A stretch of 58,144 bases of DNA, from contig JAPPNY010000170.1 in NCBI GenBank assembly GCA_028818385.1, positions 1 through 58,144 on the forward strand. The letters are read 5' to 3'. Positions 32,376 to 41,937 of the stretch are shown one piece after another (positions within the stretch are counted from its first letter, which is position 1; each line of letters opens with the position of its first letter). A program made the position numbers and the translations under genes. The notes under the pieces were generated by a model. That model ran no database searches. It was not told where the DNA came from and was given only the letters and a program-made list of their open reading frames with translations. This DNA is from Spirochaetaceae bacterium (GTDB lineage Bacteria; Spirochaetota; Spirochaetia; SZUA-6; Bin103).

Positions 32376-33661
32376 ACGCTCCCACCGTTCGACCGAGTCC
32401 GGGGGACACGTCGTGGTTCGTGCACGACCGGTTCGGCATGTTCATTCACTGGGGGCTGTACGCGCTGCCGGCCCGGCACGAGTGGGTGAAGAACAAGGAG
32501 GAGATCCCGGACGAGGTCTACCAGCGCTACTTTGACCGCTTCGATCCCGATCTCTACGATCCCGCCGTCTGGGCCGACGCCGCCGCCGGCGCCGGCATGC
32601 GCTACTTCGTGGTCACCACCAAGCACCACGAGGGCTTCTGCCTGTGGGACAGCGCGCTCACCGACTACAAGGCGACGCGCACGCCGTACGGCAAGGACCT
32701 CCTGCATCCCATGGTCGATGCCTTCCGCTCGCGCGGGATGCGGGTGGGCTTCTACCACTCGCTGATCGACTGGCACCACCCCGACTTCGTGATCGACGAC
32801 GTTCACTCGCAGCGCAACCACCCGGAGCGCGAGGCCATGAACCGCACGCGCGATCAGGGCCGCTACATCGAGTACCTGCACGGCCAGGTGCGCGAGCTGC
32901 TCACGCGGTTCGGCCCGGTCGACGTGCTGTGGTGCGACTTCAGCTATCCCGACCGCGGCAAGGGGCGGGACGAGTGGGACAGCCCGCGGCTCTACCGGAC
33001 CATCCGCGAGCTGCAGCCGCAGGTGCTGCTCAACGACCGCATGGACTTGGACGACGGCTGGGACATCAAGACGCCCGAGCAGTGGCAGCCGCAGGGTTGG
33101 ATCGAGGTGGACGGCACGCCGGTCACCTGGGAAGCGTGCCAGACGTTCTCCGGCTCCTGGGGCTACCACCGTGACGAGTCCTCCTGGAAGAGCGTCGGCC
33201 AGTTGATCCGCATGCTGTCCGACACGGTCAGCAAGGGCGGCAACCTGCTGCTCAACGTCGGCCCGACCGGCCGCGGCGAGTTGGACCATCGCGCGCTCGA
33301 CCGCCTGCGCGGCATGGGCGACTGGATGAGCCGCCACGGGCGGTCGATCTACGGCTGCACGCAGGCGCCGCCGGAGTTCGCGGTCCCGCAGGACTGCCGG
33401 CTCACCTGGAACCCGGACACCCGCAGGCTGTACGTCCACGTGTTCGCGTGGCCGTTCCGGCAGCTCCACCTGCGCGGCTACCGCGGCAAGGTGGCCTATG
33501 CGCAGTTGCTGAATGACGCGTCGGAGGTGGCGATCGCCGCCATGTCCGAGCACCAGGCGCGGATGGAGCACGCTGGCGCGGACGACCTGATCCTGGAGCT
33601 GCCGGTCCTGCAGCCGCCGGCCGAGGTGCCGGTGATCGAGCTCTTCCTGGCCGGCGAGTAA
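32372..33661 (+). CDS. Alpha-L-fucosidase (GH29)
   Basis: 429 residues. GH29 signatures in order: FGMFIHWGLYALPARHEW, YFVVTTKHHEGFCLWDS, MRVGFYHSLIDWHHPDF, and GPVDVLWCDFSYPD with the nucleophilic Asp at about residue 189. GNLLLNVGPTGRGELD closes the barrel domain. The last about 80 residues form a small beta-domain. There is no signal peptide, so it acts on imported fucosylated oligosaccharides. Overlaps the PhyH gene upstream by four bases. Confidence 0.94.
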   Translation: MNAPTVRPSPGDTSWFVHDRFGMFIHWGLYALPARHEWVKNKEEIPDEVYQRYFDRFDPDLYDPAVWADAAAGAGMRYFVVTTKHHEGFCLWDSALTDYKATRTPYGKDLLHPMVDAFRSRGMRVGFYHSLIDWHHPDFVIDDVHSQRNHPEREAMNRTRDQGRYIEYLHGQVRELLTRFGPVDVLWCDFSYPDRGKGRDEWDSPRLYRTIRELQPQVLLNDRMDLDDGWDIKTPEQWQPQGWIEVDGTPVTWEACQTFSGSWGYHRDESSWKSVGQLIRMLSDTVSKGGNLLLNVGPTGRGELDHRALDRLRGMGDWMSRHGRSIYGCTQAPPEFAVPQDCRLTWNPDTRRLYVHVFAWPFRQLHLRGYRGKVAYAQLLNDASEVAIAAMSEHQARMEHAGADDLILELPVLQPPAEVPVIELFLAGE

Positions 33662-33665
33662 TCGG

Positions 33666-35039
33666 GTGCGCCGCCTGCTCATCCTGGCCGGGGGCGCCGG
33701 GATCGTCGCTCTGGTCGGCGCCTATCTGCTGCTGGCGAACCGGCCAGAGCCGGAGTACTCCGGTCCGGTCGCTTCCGATCGCCAGCAGCTCTCCGACGTC
33801 GACGAGGACCTGATCGTGGCGATGGAGTTGGCCCCACGCGGCGGTGAGACGCTCCTGCTGGAGCGCGAAGGCGCCGTCTGGCTGGTCCGCGAGCCGTATC
33901 CGTTCCGCTGGGACTGGCCGCGCCTGCAGGAGCTGCGCGCCAGCTTCGCCAGCCTGTTCGCGCAGCGGCTGGTGGTCGAGGATCCCGAGGACCGCGCTCA
34001 GTACGGCCTGGACCCGCCGGCGGTGGTGGCCAGTGCCCGGCTGGAGTCGGGTGAGACCTTCGAGTTCCACCTGGGCAACCGAACCTCGTCGGGCGAGGCC
34101 TATTTTCTGAGCTCGCGCGACGACCGGGCGGTGTTCACCGTGCACGCCGTGCACGGCACGCGTTTCTCGTGGACGGTAGCCGACCTGCGCGACCAGACCC
34201 TGCCGGCGCTGACCGCGGACCGGGTCAACCGCATCTGGTTTCGCGACGGCGACCACGAGGTGGAGCTGGTCGCGGTGGGCGAGCAGGCGCGCTACGCGCA
34301 CATGGGCAGCGCACAGGTGATGCGCATCCCGTACCTGGCTCCGGCCGACGGGGAACGGTTCGCGTCGATCGCCCGCCGGGTGGCGGAGATGCCGATCAGC
34401 GACGCGGTCGCCGACAACCCGAGCGGGTACGCGGAGTTCGGCCTGGACCCGCCGCGCGGCGAGTTGCGGGTGCGCGACTTCGAGGACGAGCTGCACCTGC
34501 TGCTCGGCGCCACCGCCGACGGACAGGTGTACGTCAAGATGCCCGCCGCCCGAGGGGTGCACACGGTCCCGGCCGCCGCGCTGGACTTCCTCTCGGTGAC
34601 GCCGTTCGAGCTCTCGGAGCCGCGCGTGCTGAACGTCCCGGTCGAGCGCGTGAACTCGATCCAGTTCCGGATCGGCGGCGAGCGCGAGCACCGGATCGAC
34701 CTGCGGCGCACCACGGACGACCTTGGCGCCGAGCAGGTCACCCTGGCGGTCGATGGCCGGCCGCTCGAGCAGGACGCCTTCGACCTGCTCGCCGGGGAGA
34801 TCGCCGACCTGGCCGTGGACGCGCCCGCGCCGGCCGGGCGGGACGCTGCGGGCGAAGATCCGGTGCTGACCATCGCGTACCACCTGCGCGGCGGCGGGCG
34901 GTACACGCTGGAGGCGCGGTTTCTCCCCTACGACCAGGACTTCTATCTGCTCGTGATGGACGACAGCATCGACCTGCTGGTCGACAGCCGCGCGGTCGCA
35001 TCGCTGCTGGAGCGGATCGGGACGACGGTTGCCGACTGA
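33666..35039 (+). CDS. DUF4340 membrane-anchored protein 1
   Basis: 457 residues from GTG 33666. One N-terminal membrane helix (LLILAGGAGIVALVGAYLLL), then a long periplasmic beta-rich region with the repeated half pattern typical of DUF4340: AQYGLDPPAVVASARL and later YAEFGLDPPRGELRVRDFED. DUF4340 genes usually follow Gld-type ABC exporter genes. Here the next genes are membrane proteins of unknown role, and the TTG of the following gene overlaps its end. A paralogue is at 50393-51844. Confidence 0.83.
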   Translation: MRRLLILAGGAGIVALVGAYLLLANRPEPEYSGPVASDRQQLSDVDEDLIVAMELAPRGGETLLLEREGAVWLVREPYPFRWDWPRLQELRASFASLFAQRLVVEDPEDRAQYGLDPPAVVASARLESGETFEFHLGNRTSSGEAYFLSSRDDRAVFTVHAVHGTRFSWTVADLRDQTLPALTADRVNRIWFRDGDHEVELVAVGEQARYAHMGSAQVMRIPYLAPADGERFASIARRVAEMPISDAVADNPSGYAEFGLDPPRGELRVRDFEDELHLLLGATADGQVYVKMPAARGVHTVPAAALDFLSVTPFELSEPRVLNVPVERVNSIQFRIGGEREHRIDLRRTTDDLGAEQVTLAVDGRPLEQDAFDLLAGEIADLAVDAPAPAGRDAAGEDPVLTIAYHLRGGGRYTLEARFLPYDQDFYLLVMDDSIDLLVDSRAVASLLERIGTTVAD

Positions 35040-35688
35040 CGCGCCGCCGGCGGTCCGCTACCGCCGCTCCTACCTTGAGGCCCAGGCTCGGCACGCGCTG
35101 CACAGTCCCGTGGTCCGGGCACTGGCGCTGCTCCTGTGGCTGACCTCCGCGGCGGCAAGCACCTACCTGCTCATGCAGGCGGTCAACCACCTGGAATGGG
35201 TGCGCGACTACTCCATGAAGGTGATCGTCGTGTCGTTTGCGGCCGCGTTCCAGAACCGCTTTCTGTACGGATTCGTCCTCCGGTGCGGGGCGGGGGGGAC
35301 GGGGCTGGCTTATTTGCTGGGGCGCCCAAATTAAAACCTGCAATCGGGGCTCCACACCCGGTGGGGGGGGCGGTGGACGGCCGCCACCCCGTTCCGGGAG
35401 CTCTCGCCGGGCTCGGGCGCCACCGTGCTGATCGGCCGGTTCCTGTTCGTGCTGGGTATCCAGGGCTGCACCGGGATCGCCGTGCTGGCTCTCCAGACGG
35501 TGCTGTTGCGGTCACCCGCAATCGGGTACGGCCCGCTGCTCGCGGCGGCGGCCGCCTACGCGGCGGTGGGAACGGCGGCGTTCACGGCAGCATTCCGGGT
35601 GCGCGCCCGGATCGCGACGGCGCTGGCCGCCCGCGAAGCCGCAATCGGGCGAGGCGACTTCGTTGGCCGGCCCCCGCGAGTCCGGTAA
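35029..35688 (+). pseudogene. Membrane protein gene interrupted by an in-frame TAA
   Basis: The frame from TTG 35029 encodes VVRALALLLWLTSAAASTYL and AFQNRFLYGFVLR, then meets TAA at 35332-35334. The same frame resumes as RWTAATPFRELSPGSGATVL, IGRFLFVLGIQGCTGIAVLA and further helices to 35688. The sequence around the stop has long G runs (35287-35306 and 35361-35370), and an A-rich patch AAATTAAAACC. Both parts together would make a four- to five-helix protein of about 219 residues. Either the gene is broken or the assembly has errors here. Confidence 0.6.
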
Positions 35689-35834
35689 CGCCGCTCGTAC
35701 CCACCTCGCTCGTCTGACGGACTTGCCGCTCGCGCCGCACATCCATCAGACTCGTCCTCATCGAAGGCAACGCAGGGCTCAGGGACTACTACCGCCGGCT
35801 GCGCGCGGGCACGGACGAGGAGCGCCGCAAGGTC

Positions 35835-36791
35835 GTGGTGCTGCTGTTCGCCGTGGTCGCCCTGGTGGCGCTGATCGGCGTCTCGATCAGCTCGATCAGC
35901 GGCCTCAGCGCCGATGACGGCGGCGCCGTGCAGATGGTGCTGGTGCCGCGGCTCGACTCCACCGCGTCGGAGGTCGCCGGCTTCATCCTGCTGGGCGCGG
36001 CCGTGGTCGCCGGCGGCTTCACCTTCGTCTACCTGCAGGAGCGCCTCCGCCGCCAGGCAGAGGCCGAGCGCGGGCTGCAGCGCACTCGCATCCCGCGCGC
36101 GGTCATCATGTTCATCACCGCCCCGCTGATCGTCGCGGCGCTGTTCATCGTGTTCCTGTCGGTGGTCGTCGGGACCGGGCAGGACCGGCCGAGCTACGCG
36201 GAGGAGCTCACCGCCAAGATGGAGGAGGTCGACCGGCAGGCCGAGCGCGGCGAGCTGCTGACGGTCGAGGAGTACGAGCGCCGGCGGATCGCGCGCCAGC
36301 GCCGGCCGTTCATCCTGTTCGGGGTCATCGTCGCGCTGTTCGCGGCGGTGGCGGTCTTCGGCGGACGGCTGCTGCGCGAGGCTCCGGAGGCGCTGGAGGA
36401 CTCCTCGCCGATCACGGAGGAGTTGCAGCGCGACCTCGCCCACGCCACCGGGCTGGCCATCGACGACATCGCCGCCGAGCCGGATCACCGGCGCGCGGTG
36501 GAGATGTGCTATGCGCGCGTGGGCGACGTGCTCGACGCGCACGGCTTCCCGCACCCGCTGCACCAGACGCCGCTGGAGTACATGCACGGTGTCCTGGATG
36601 CCGGACCGGGGCTGCCGGGCCGCGAGCTGCTGGAGCTCACCGGCTTGTTCGAGGTGGCCAAGTTCTCGACCCACCACATCGGCCCGGACCGGCGCGACCA
36701 CGCGCTCGACCTGCTGCGCTCCATCCACCGCTTCCTGCTCGACCAGTTGGCGCAGGCCGAGAGGGACGAGGCCGAGGCGGGCGCCACATAG
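35835..36791 (+). CDS. DUF4129-like membrane protein, start uncertain
   Basis: 318 residues from the first usual start codon (GTG 35835). The open frame reaches back to about 35727 and includes a plausible N terminus (RLVLIEGNAGLRDYYRRL) without an ATG, GTG or TTG. Three membrane helices: VVLLFAVVALVALIGVSISS-like at the start, FILLGAAVVAGGFTFVYL, and FILFGVIVALFAAVAVFGG. Two more helical segments surround VIMFITAPLIVAALFIVFL. The C-terminal domain PLHQTPLEYMHGVLD and LTGLFEVAKFSTHHIG matches the DUF4129 pattern. Function is unknown; it follows the broken membrane gene. Confidence 0.72.
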   Translation: MVLLFAVVALVALIGVSISSISGLSADDGGAVQMVLVPRLDSTASEVAGFILLGAAVVAGGFTFVYLQERLRRQAEAERGLQRTRIPRAVIMFITAPLIVAALFIVFLSVVVGTGQDRPSYAEELTAKMEEVDRQAERGELLTVEEYERRRIARQRRPFILFGVIVALFAAVAVFGGRLLREAPEALEDSSPITEELQRDLAHATGLAIDDIAAEPDHRRAVEMCYARVGDVLDAHGFPHPLHQTPLEYMHGVLDAGPGLPGRELLELTGLFEVAKFSTHHIGPDRRDHALDLLRSIHRFLLDQLAQAERDEAEAGAT

Positions 36792-36804
36792 CGAGCCGCC
36801 ACCG

Positions 36805-37566
36805 TCAACGGCGCCGCCAGGGCGTCTCGGCGCCCCATTCGGGAAGCGACGGAACGCCGGGTGCGCCGACGCGCACCTCGCCGACGTCGCCGGACAGGGT
36901 CATGCCCTCGCGCGATGAGATGGTGACCGTGCCGTCGATGTCGGCGAATCGCTGCCGGCCTTCGCCGACGTGCGCGCGGACGTCGCCGCGGCTGTCGGTG
37001 ACGGTGATGTCCCCGGTACCGGCAGCGACGTGCACGTCGCCGGCGACGCGGCGGATCACCAGGTCGCCGGCACCCGATACCAGGCGGACATCGGCGGCAG
37101 AGTCGGTGACGACGACCATTCCGCCCGCGGACTCGACATGGACGGCCGCCCGTCTCGACGTCGTCCCGAGTCCGGTGACCAGCACGTCGCCGGTGGTGGT
37201 GCGGATGTAGACCTCGGCAGCATCAGGCACCGCAAGCGTCAGCCGCGGGCCCCAGAGCACGGAGTAGCCGGAGACAGGCCGGTCGTTGACCGCGAAGCCG
37301 ACGCTCGCACGGCCTTCGTCGACCGCGATCTGGAGCTCGAAGTCGTTGCGCTCCAGAAACTTGCTCGACACCACCGCGCGCGCCGCGATGCCGTCGGCGG
37401 CGATGCCGTCGACGTCGACGTCCAGGTAGCGGCCCTCGACGACGACCCGCCCGACCGGTCCGGGATGGCGGACCGACTGCTCGACCGCCTTGCCTTCCAG
37501 GAAACCCGCGGCAATGCCGAGCGGGGCCGCGCCCACCAGGAGCGCGAGCAGTGCGAGCGAGCGCAT
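36805..37566 (-). CDS. DUF4097/DUF2807-like secreted beta-repeat protein 1
   Basis: 253 residues from the ATG at 37564-37566. Signal peptide MRSLALLALLVGAAPLGIAA, then GFLEGKAVEQ. The rest is regular beta-strand repeats such as VYIRTTTGDVLVTGLG, AGDLVIRRVAGDVHVAAGTG and DITVTDSRGDVRAHVGEG, the right-handed beta-helix pattern of DUF4097 adhesin-like proteins. It probably resides in the periplasm. It diverges from the ABC permease operon by an 80-base gap; the same arrangement recurs at 51846-52613. Confidence 0.8.
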   Translation of the reverse strand: MRSLALLALLVGAAPLGIAAGFLEGKAVEQSVRHPGPVGRVVVEGRYLDVDVDGIAADGIAARAVVSSKFLERNDFELQIAVDEGRASVGFAVNDRPVSGYSVLWGPRLTLAVPDAAEVYIRTTTGDVLVTGLGTTSRRAAVHVESAGGMVVVTDSAADVRLVSGAGDLVIRRVAGDVHVAAGTGDITVTDSRGDVRAHVGEGRQRFADIDGTVTISSREGMTLSGDVGEVRVGAPGVPSLPEWGAETPWRRR

Positions 37567-37646
37567 GGGACCGGATCGTAGTGCCATCCGGCGGCGTCAG
37601 AAAGCCGCTCCGGTTTGACCGGGGTTGGGCCGCGGTGCTCTAATCC

Positions 37647-38867
37647 GTGCCGACGCCGATGGCCGAACCCACCCTGAGCGACGCTCCCGAGAGCGTCGCC
37701 GACGATGTCGCCAAGCAGCGTGCGGTCGGCATCTTCCGCCGCAAGCAGCTCACCGAGGCCGAGCGCCGTGAGGCGTACTTCACCGCGACCCAGTGGCGGC
37801 TCATCGGGCTGAAGTTCCGCTCGCACCGCTGGGCGATGTGGGGCCTGGGCGTCATCGCCGTCTTCTACTTCGTCGCCATCTTCAACGGCTTCTTCGCCAT
37901 GAACGACCCGATCGAGCGCAACACCGACATCCAGCTCCAGCCATGGGTGTTCAGCGGCAAGGACGTGTCGTTCAGCCTGTTCGACGAGGAGCGCAACTTC
38001 CGTCCGGTGGTCTACCAGGTGACCAGCAAGCTCGACTTCGAGCTCTTCAAGCGCGTGTACGTGCGCGTGGAGGGGTCGGAGCGCCCGCTGCGGCTGTTCG
38101 TGCGCGGCTATCCGTACAAGCTGTTGTTCTTCATCGACGCCGACCTGCACCTGCTCGGCACCGGAGACCCGGACGTCCGCTGGTACCCGCTCGGCACCGA
38201 CCAGAGCGGCCGCTGCCTGTTCTCGCGCATGGTGCACGGCTCCATCCTGTCGCTGTCGATCGGCATCATGTCGATCATCATCACCTGGGTGCTGGGCATC
38301 CTGATCGGGTCCATCGCCGGCTACTTCGGCGGCGTGGTCGACAACGTCATCAACCGCTTCATCGAGGTGCTGATGTCGGTCCCGTCGCTCCCGTTGTGGA
38401 TCGCGCTTGCCGCGGCGCTGCCGCTGGAGTGGAGCATCGTCCAGGTCTACTTCTCGATCACGGTGGTCCTGTCCATTCTGGGCTGGACCGGGCTCGCGCG
38501 CACCGTGCGCAGCAAGTTCCTGGCGCTGCGCGAGGAGGAGTACGTGCTGGCGGCCAAGCTGGACGGGGCGCCGCTCCGCCGCCAGTTGTTCCGGCACATG
38601 CTGCCGGCGTTCGCCAGCCACCTGATCGTCAACGCCTCCAACCTCATCCCCTCGATGATCCTGGGCGAGACGGCGCTCAGCTTCCTGGGCGTCGGGCTGC
38701 GTCCGCCGGCGGTCAGTTGGGGCGTGCTGCTGCAGGGTGCGCAGAACGTCGAGTCGGTCGCGCTCCATCCCTGGCTCCTGTTGCCGGCACTGCTCGTCAT
38801 CTTCTCCGTGGTGGCGTTCCAGTTCATGGGCGACGGCCTGCGCGACGCCGTCGATCCGTACCGGTAG
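37647..38867 (+). CDS. Peptide-type ABC transporter permease (DppC/OppC family), transporter 1
   Basis: 406 residues from GTG 37647 (ATG 37659 is an alternative). The first helix is WAMWGLGVIAVFYFVAIF. A periplasmic loop of about 130 residues with YPLGTDQSGRCLFSRM leads to the inner-membrane BPD domain. The EAA loop EEYVLAAKLDGAPLRRQLF contacts the ATPase. SFLGVGLRPPAVSWGVLL closes the domain. Gene order C then B is reversed relative to most opp operons. No ATPase gene is nearby. Confidence 0.92.
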   Translation: MPTPMAEPTLSDAPESVADDVAKQRAVGIFRRKQLTEAERREAYFTATQWRLIGLKFRSHRWAMWGLGVIAVFYFVAIFNGFFAMNDPIERNTDIQLQPWVFSGKDVSFSLFDEERNFRPVVYQVTSKLDFELFKRVYVRVEGSERPLRLFVRGYPYKLLFFIDADLHLLGTGDPDVRWYPLGTDQSGRCLFSRMVHGSILSLSIGIMSIIITWVLGILIGSIAGYFGGVVDNVINRFIEVLMSVPSLPLWIALAAALPLEWSIVQVYFSITVVLSILGWTGLARTVRSKFLALREEEYVLAAKLDGAPLRRQLFRHMLPAFASHLIVNASNLIPSMILGETALSFLGVGLRPPAVSWGVLLQGAQNVESVALHPWLLLPALLVIFSVVAFQFMGDGLRDAVDPYR

Positions 38868-38881
38868 GCCGGGGGACGGAC

Positions 38882-39877
38882 ATGCTGGGGTACATCATCC
38901 GCCGGGTCGTGATCATGATCCCGACGCTGATCCTGATCTCCATGCTCTCCTTCCTCGTGGTGGAGCTGCCTCCCGGAGACATGGCCAGCGCCTACGTGTC
39001 CCGGCTGGAGCGCATGGGCGAGGAGTTCCGCGGCGACGCGACCGAGATGCTGGAGGCGCTGCGGCGGCGCTTCGGCTACGGCGAGCCGGTTCACGTGCGC
39101 TACGTGAAGTGGGCGCGCGACTTCCTGCGCGGAAGCTGGGGGCACTCCTTCTACTGGGACCTGCCGGTGCGCGCGGTGATCCAGGACCGCATTCTGACGA
39201 CGGTGGCGATCGCCTTTCTGACCATGCTGATCGGCACGGCCGTGAGCTGGCCGGCGGGGGTGGGCGCCGCGATCCGCCAGTACTCCCTGTTCGACAACGT
39301 GTTCAGCTTCATCGCCTTCTTCATGATGGCGGTGCCCAACTTCCTGTTCGCCCTGGTGCTGATGTACCTGTCGTTCGAGCTGATCGACTTCGTGCCGGGA
39401 GGGCTGTTCTCGGCCGACATGATCGACGAGCCGTGGAGTTTGAGGAAGTTCCTGGACCTGCTGGCGCACCTCTGGATGCCGCTGCTGATCCTGGGCTTCG
39501 AGTCGATCGGCGGCGGCGTGCGCACGATCCGCGCCAACTTGCTTGACCAGCTCCGCCAGCCCTTCGTGACCACCGCGCGCGCCAAGGGCGTGCCGGAGAC
39601 GCGGCTCCTGGTCAAGTACCCGATCCGCATGGCCGCGAACCCGTGGATCTCCAGCATCGGCTGGCTGCTGCCAGCCCTGTTCAGCGGCGAGGTGCTGGTG
39701 TCCACCGTGCTGAACATACCCACCATCGGGCCGCTGATGCTGCAGGGGGCGATGAATCAGGACACGCAGGTGGCGGGCGCCATCGTCATGCTGCTGTCGA
39801 CGCTGACCGTGATCGGCACGCTGATCTCCGACCTGCTGCTGGGCGTCCTCGACCCCCGCATACGGGTCACCGAGTGA
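38882..39877 (+). CDS. Peptide-type ABC transporter permease (DppB/OppB family), transporter 1
   Basis: 331 residues, starting MLGYIIRRVVIMIPTLILIS. Six helices, a short periplasmic segment with LPPGDMASAYVSRLERMGEE, and EAA loop TARAKGVPETRLLVKYPIRM. Starts 14 bases after the DppC-type gene, with GGGGGA ahead of the ATG. Very similar to the two permeases at 52631 and 53711. Confidence 0.93.
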   Translation: MLGYIIRRVVIMIPTLILISMLSFLVVELPPGDMASAYVSRLERMGEEFRGDATEMLEALRRRFGYGEPVHVRYVKWARDFLRGSWGHSFYWDLPVRAVIQDRILTTVAIAFLTMLIGTAVSWPAGVGAAIRQYSLFDNVFSFIAFFMMAVPNFLFALVLMYLSFELIDFVPGGLFSADMIDEPWSLRKFLDLLAHLWMPLLILGFESIGGGVRTIRANLLDQLRQPFVTTARAKGVPETRLLVKYPIRMAANPWISSIGWLLPALFSGEVLVSTVLNIPTIGPLMLQGAMNQDTQVAGAIVMLLSTLTVIGTLISDLLLGVLDPRIRVTE

Positions 39878-39973
39878 GTTGTCGCCGAGCCGCAGCAGCC
39901 CAGGGGTTGCCGCCCGGCGTCCATTCTGATTGGATCAGGCAATCTACATGAATCCGAAAGGAGGAGCAGAATC

Positions 39974-41851
39974 GTGCAAAGAGCCACAGCACTGATGGTG
40001 GCCGGGCTGCTGATCGTCGTCGGCGGCACCGCCATCGGACAATACAAGGAGGCGCCCTGGCATGCCGAGCAGGTCGCCCGCGGCGAGCTGCCGCCGGTGG
40101 AGGAACGGCTGCCGAACGAGCCGTTCGTGTACGTGAACGGCGGCGACATGCGCATGGTCGAGGTCGGCCGCTACACGGACGCCTGGACGACCAGCGACTC
40201 GCCGGACCAGGCCAACATCCAGGGACCGACCGACTACACGCTGCCCCTGACGCGCGAGAACAACCCGTACGGGCTGCTGGACCTGGAGTCGAACGACGAC
40301 TTCACGGTCTGGACGTTCTACTTGCGCGAGGGAATGAAGTTCTCCGACGGGTCGCCGTTCACCGTGCACGACGTGCTGTTCTGGTGGCACGACCTGGAGC
40401 TCAACGATCTCTACCGGGAGGCGACCGGGGCCGCGGCCCCGCATCAGGGCATCCTGCCGGGATCGGTTGCGGAGGCGATCGACGACTACACTATGCGCGT
40501 CACGCTGCAAGAGCCGTCCCCGAACTACCACCTGATCCTGACCGGAGACCGCGCCGAGCGCAACTTCCTGGCGCAGAGCAAGGCGTATCTCAGCCAGTTC
40601 CACCCCGACTACGCCGACGCGGCCACCCTGGCGGCGCGCGTGGCGGAGTCGCCGTTCGAGACCTGGCAGGAGTTGCTGCGCTGGTCACGGGACCGGACGA
40701 TCAACGCCAACCCGGACGCGCCTCAGCTTGCGCCGTTCGTCGTGCACGAGCCGCCACCGGCGGATCCGACCGTGTACATCGCCAATCCGTATTGGTGGGC
40801 GGTCGACGAGGCCAATCAGCAGCTTCCGTACATCCGCGGGAACCGCGTGTTCCTGGTCGCGGATGCGGAGGCGCGCAAGCTGCGCGCGCTGCAGGGACAG
40901 AGCTGGGTGGCGACCGTGCCGCTGGACAGCCTGGAGCTGGCCAAACGCGCGCATGACGAAGGCAAGGTGCGCATGGAGGTGGTGGCGCGTCCCGGCGCCG
41001 CCTACAGCTCGAACCTGACCTTCTTCAACATGGACACCGAGGACGAGTTCAAGCGCAACCTGTTCCGGGACAAGCGCTTCCGGCAGGCGTGGTCGTACTT
41101 CGTGCCGCGGCAGAAGCTCAACGACATCATCTACGCCGGCCAGGCGCCCCACAAGGTGCAGGGCATCATCAAGCCGGACCATCCGTGGTTCGTGCCGGAA
41201 GCGCTGTCGACGCCGCTGCTCAACCACGACCTGGATGCGGCCAATCAGCTCCTGGACGAGATCGGGCTGACCAACAAGGACTCCGACGGGTTCCGGCTGG
41301 GGCCGGACGGCAAGCCGATCACCTTCCTGATCACCACCGAGCCGCACGCCGGCGAGTGGGAGATCGCGGGGCAGTTGCTGGCCGAGGAGCTCCCCAAGAT
41401 CGGCCTGATGGGCAACCACCGCGTCGTCGGCTGGGAGCAGTCCGGCGACTTCGCGGCCACCAACGAGTGGGAGATCTGGCAGCAGCAGAGCGCGGACGCC
41501 TGGGACAACCAGGTGCCGGACCGCCTGTCGAGCGCATCTCCGTCCTCGAACTTCGGCCGCCCGTGGGCGAAGGGCTGGCAGGCGTGGCTGCGCACCGACG
41601 GCGCCGAGGGCGAGGAGCCGCCGCAGCGCATCAAGGACAACCACGAGGTGTGGAAGCAGATCCAGGCCGCCGCCACCGCCGAGGAGCTGGGGGAGGCGTA
41701 CAAGGAATGGCAGCGCCGCGCGATCGAGGACGTCTGGTCGGTCGGCTGGACGGCGTTCCCACCGCGCATCTTCCTGGTGAACCCCAAGCTGGGCAACTTC
41801 AACGCCAGGTGGAACGTCGCCCCGAAGCCCGCGGTCTTCCTGAAGGAGTAA
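39974..41851 (+). CDS. Peptide/oligosaccharide solute-binding protein (SBP family 5), transporter 1
   Basis: 625 residues. GTG start with AAAGGAGGAG upstream. Signal peptide ends at TAIGQ before YKEAPWH; LPPVEERLPNEP follows, the motif shared by all three binding proteins. WTFYLREGMKFSDG and FTVHDVLFWWHDLE are the family hallmark. It probably delivers substrate to the permeases just upstream, 96 bases away. A small inverted repeat CTGAT-TGG-ATCAG lies at 39926-39938 in that gap. Confidence 0.93.
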   Translation: MQRATALMVAGLLIVVGGTAIGQYKEAPWHAEQVARGELPPVEERLPNEPFVYVNGGDMRMVEVGRYTDAWTTSDSPDQANIQGPTDYTLPLTRENNPYGLLDLESNDDFTVWTFYLREGMKFSDGSPFTVHDVLFWWHDLELNDLYREATGAAAPHQGILPGSVAEAIDDYTMRVTLQEPSPNYHLILTGDRAERNFLAQSKAYLSQFHPDYADAATLAARVAESPFETWQELLRWSRDRTINANPDAPQLAPFVVHEPPPADPTVYIANPYWWAVDEANQQLPYIRGNRVFLVADAEARKLRALQGQSWVATVPLDSLELAKRAHDEGKVRMEVVARPGAAYSSNLTFFNMDTEDEFKRNLFRDKRFRQAWSYFVPRQKLNDIIYAGQAPHKVQGIIKPDHPWFVPEALSTPLLNHDLDAANQLLDEIGLTNKDSDGFRLGPDGKPITFLITTEPHAGEWEIAGQLLAEELPKIGLMGNHRVVGWEQSGDFAATNEWEIWQQQSADAWDNQVPDRLSSASPSSNFGRPWAKGWQAWLRTDGAEGEEPPQRIKDNHEVWKQIQAAATAEELGEAYKEWQRRAIEDVWSVGWTAFPPRIFLVNPKLGNFNARWNVAPKPAVFLKE

Positions 41852-41887
41852 CCGGGCGGGGCCGCTTTCAAGCGGTACGCGATGCAG

Positions 41888-41916
41888 GAGGCCGCACCCG
41901 ATCAGGGTGCGGCCTC
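41888..41916 (+). terminator. Hairpin terminator between convergent genes
   Basis: Perfect 12-bp stem GAGGCCGCACCC with a 5-base loop GATCA, followed by TTCA. It lies 36 bases after the binding-protein stop and 22 bases before the end of the convergent PhyH gene, so it may serve both strands. Confidence 0.75.
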
Positions 41917-41937
41917 TTCACGTACGGGGCCTCGGAT

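Noticed and set aside
35339..35650. Nine-base word GCAATCGGG seen three times around the broken membrane gene, as a possible repeat element
   Set aside because: Too short, without conserved flanks or spacing; expected by chance in this composition.
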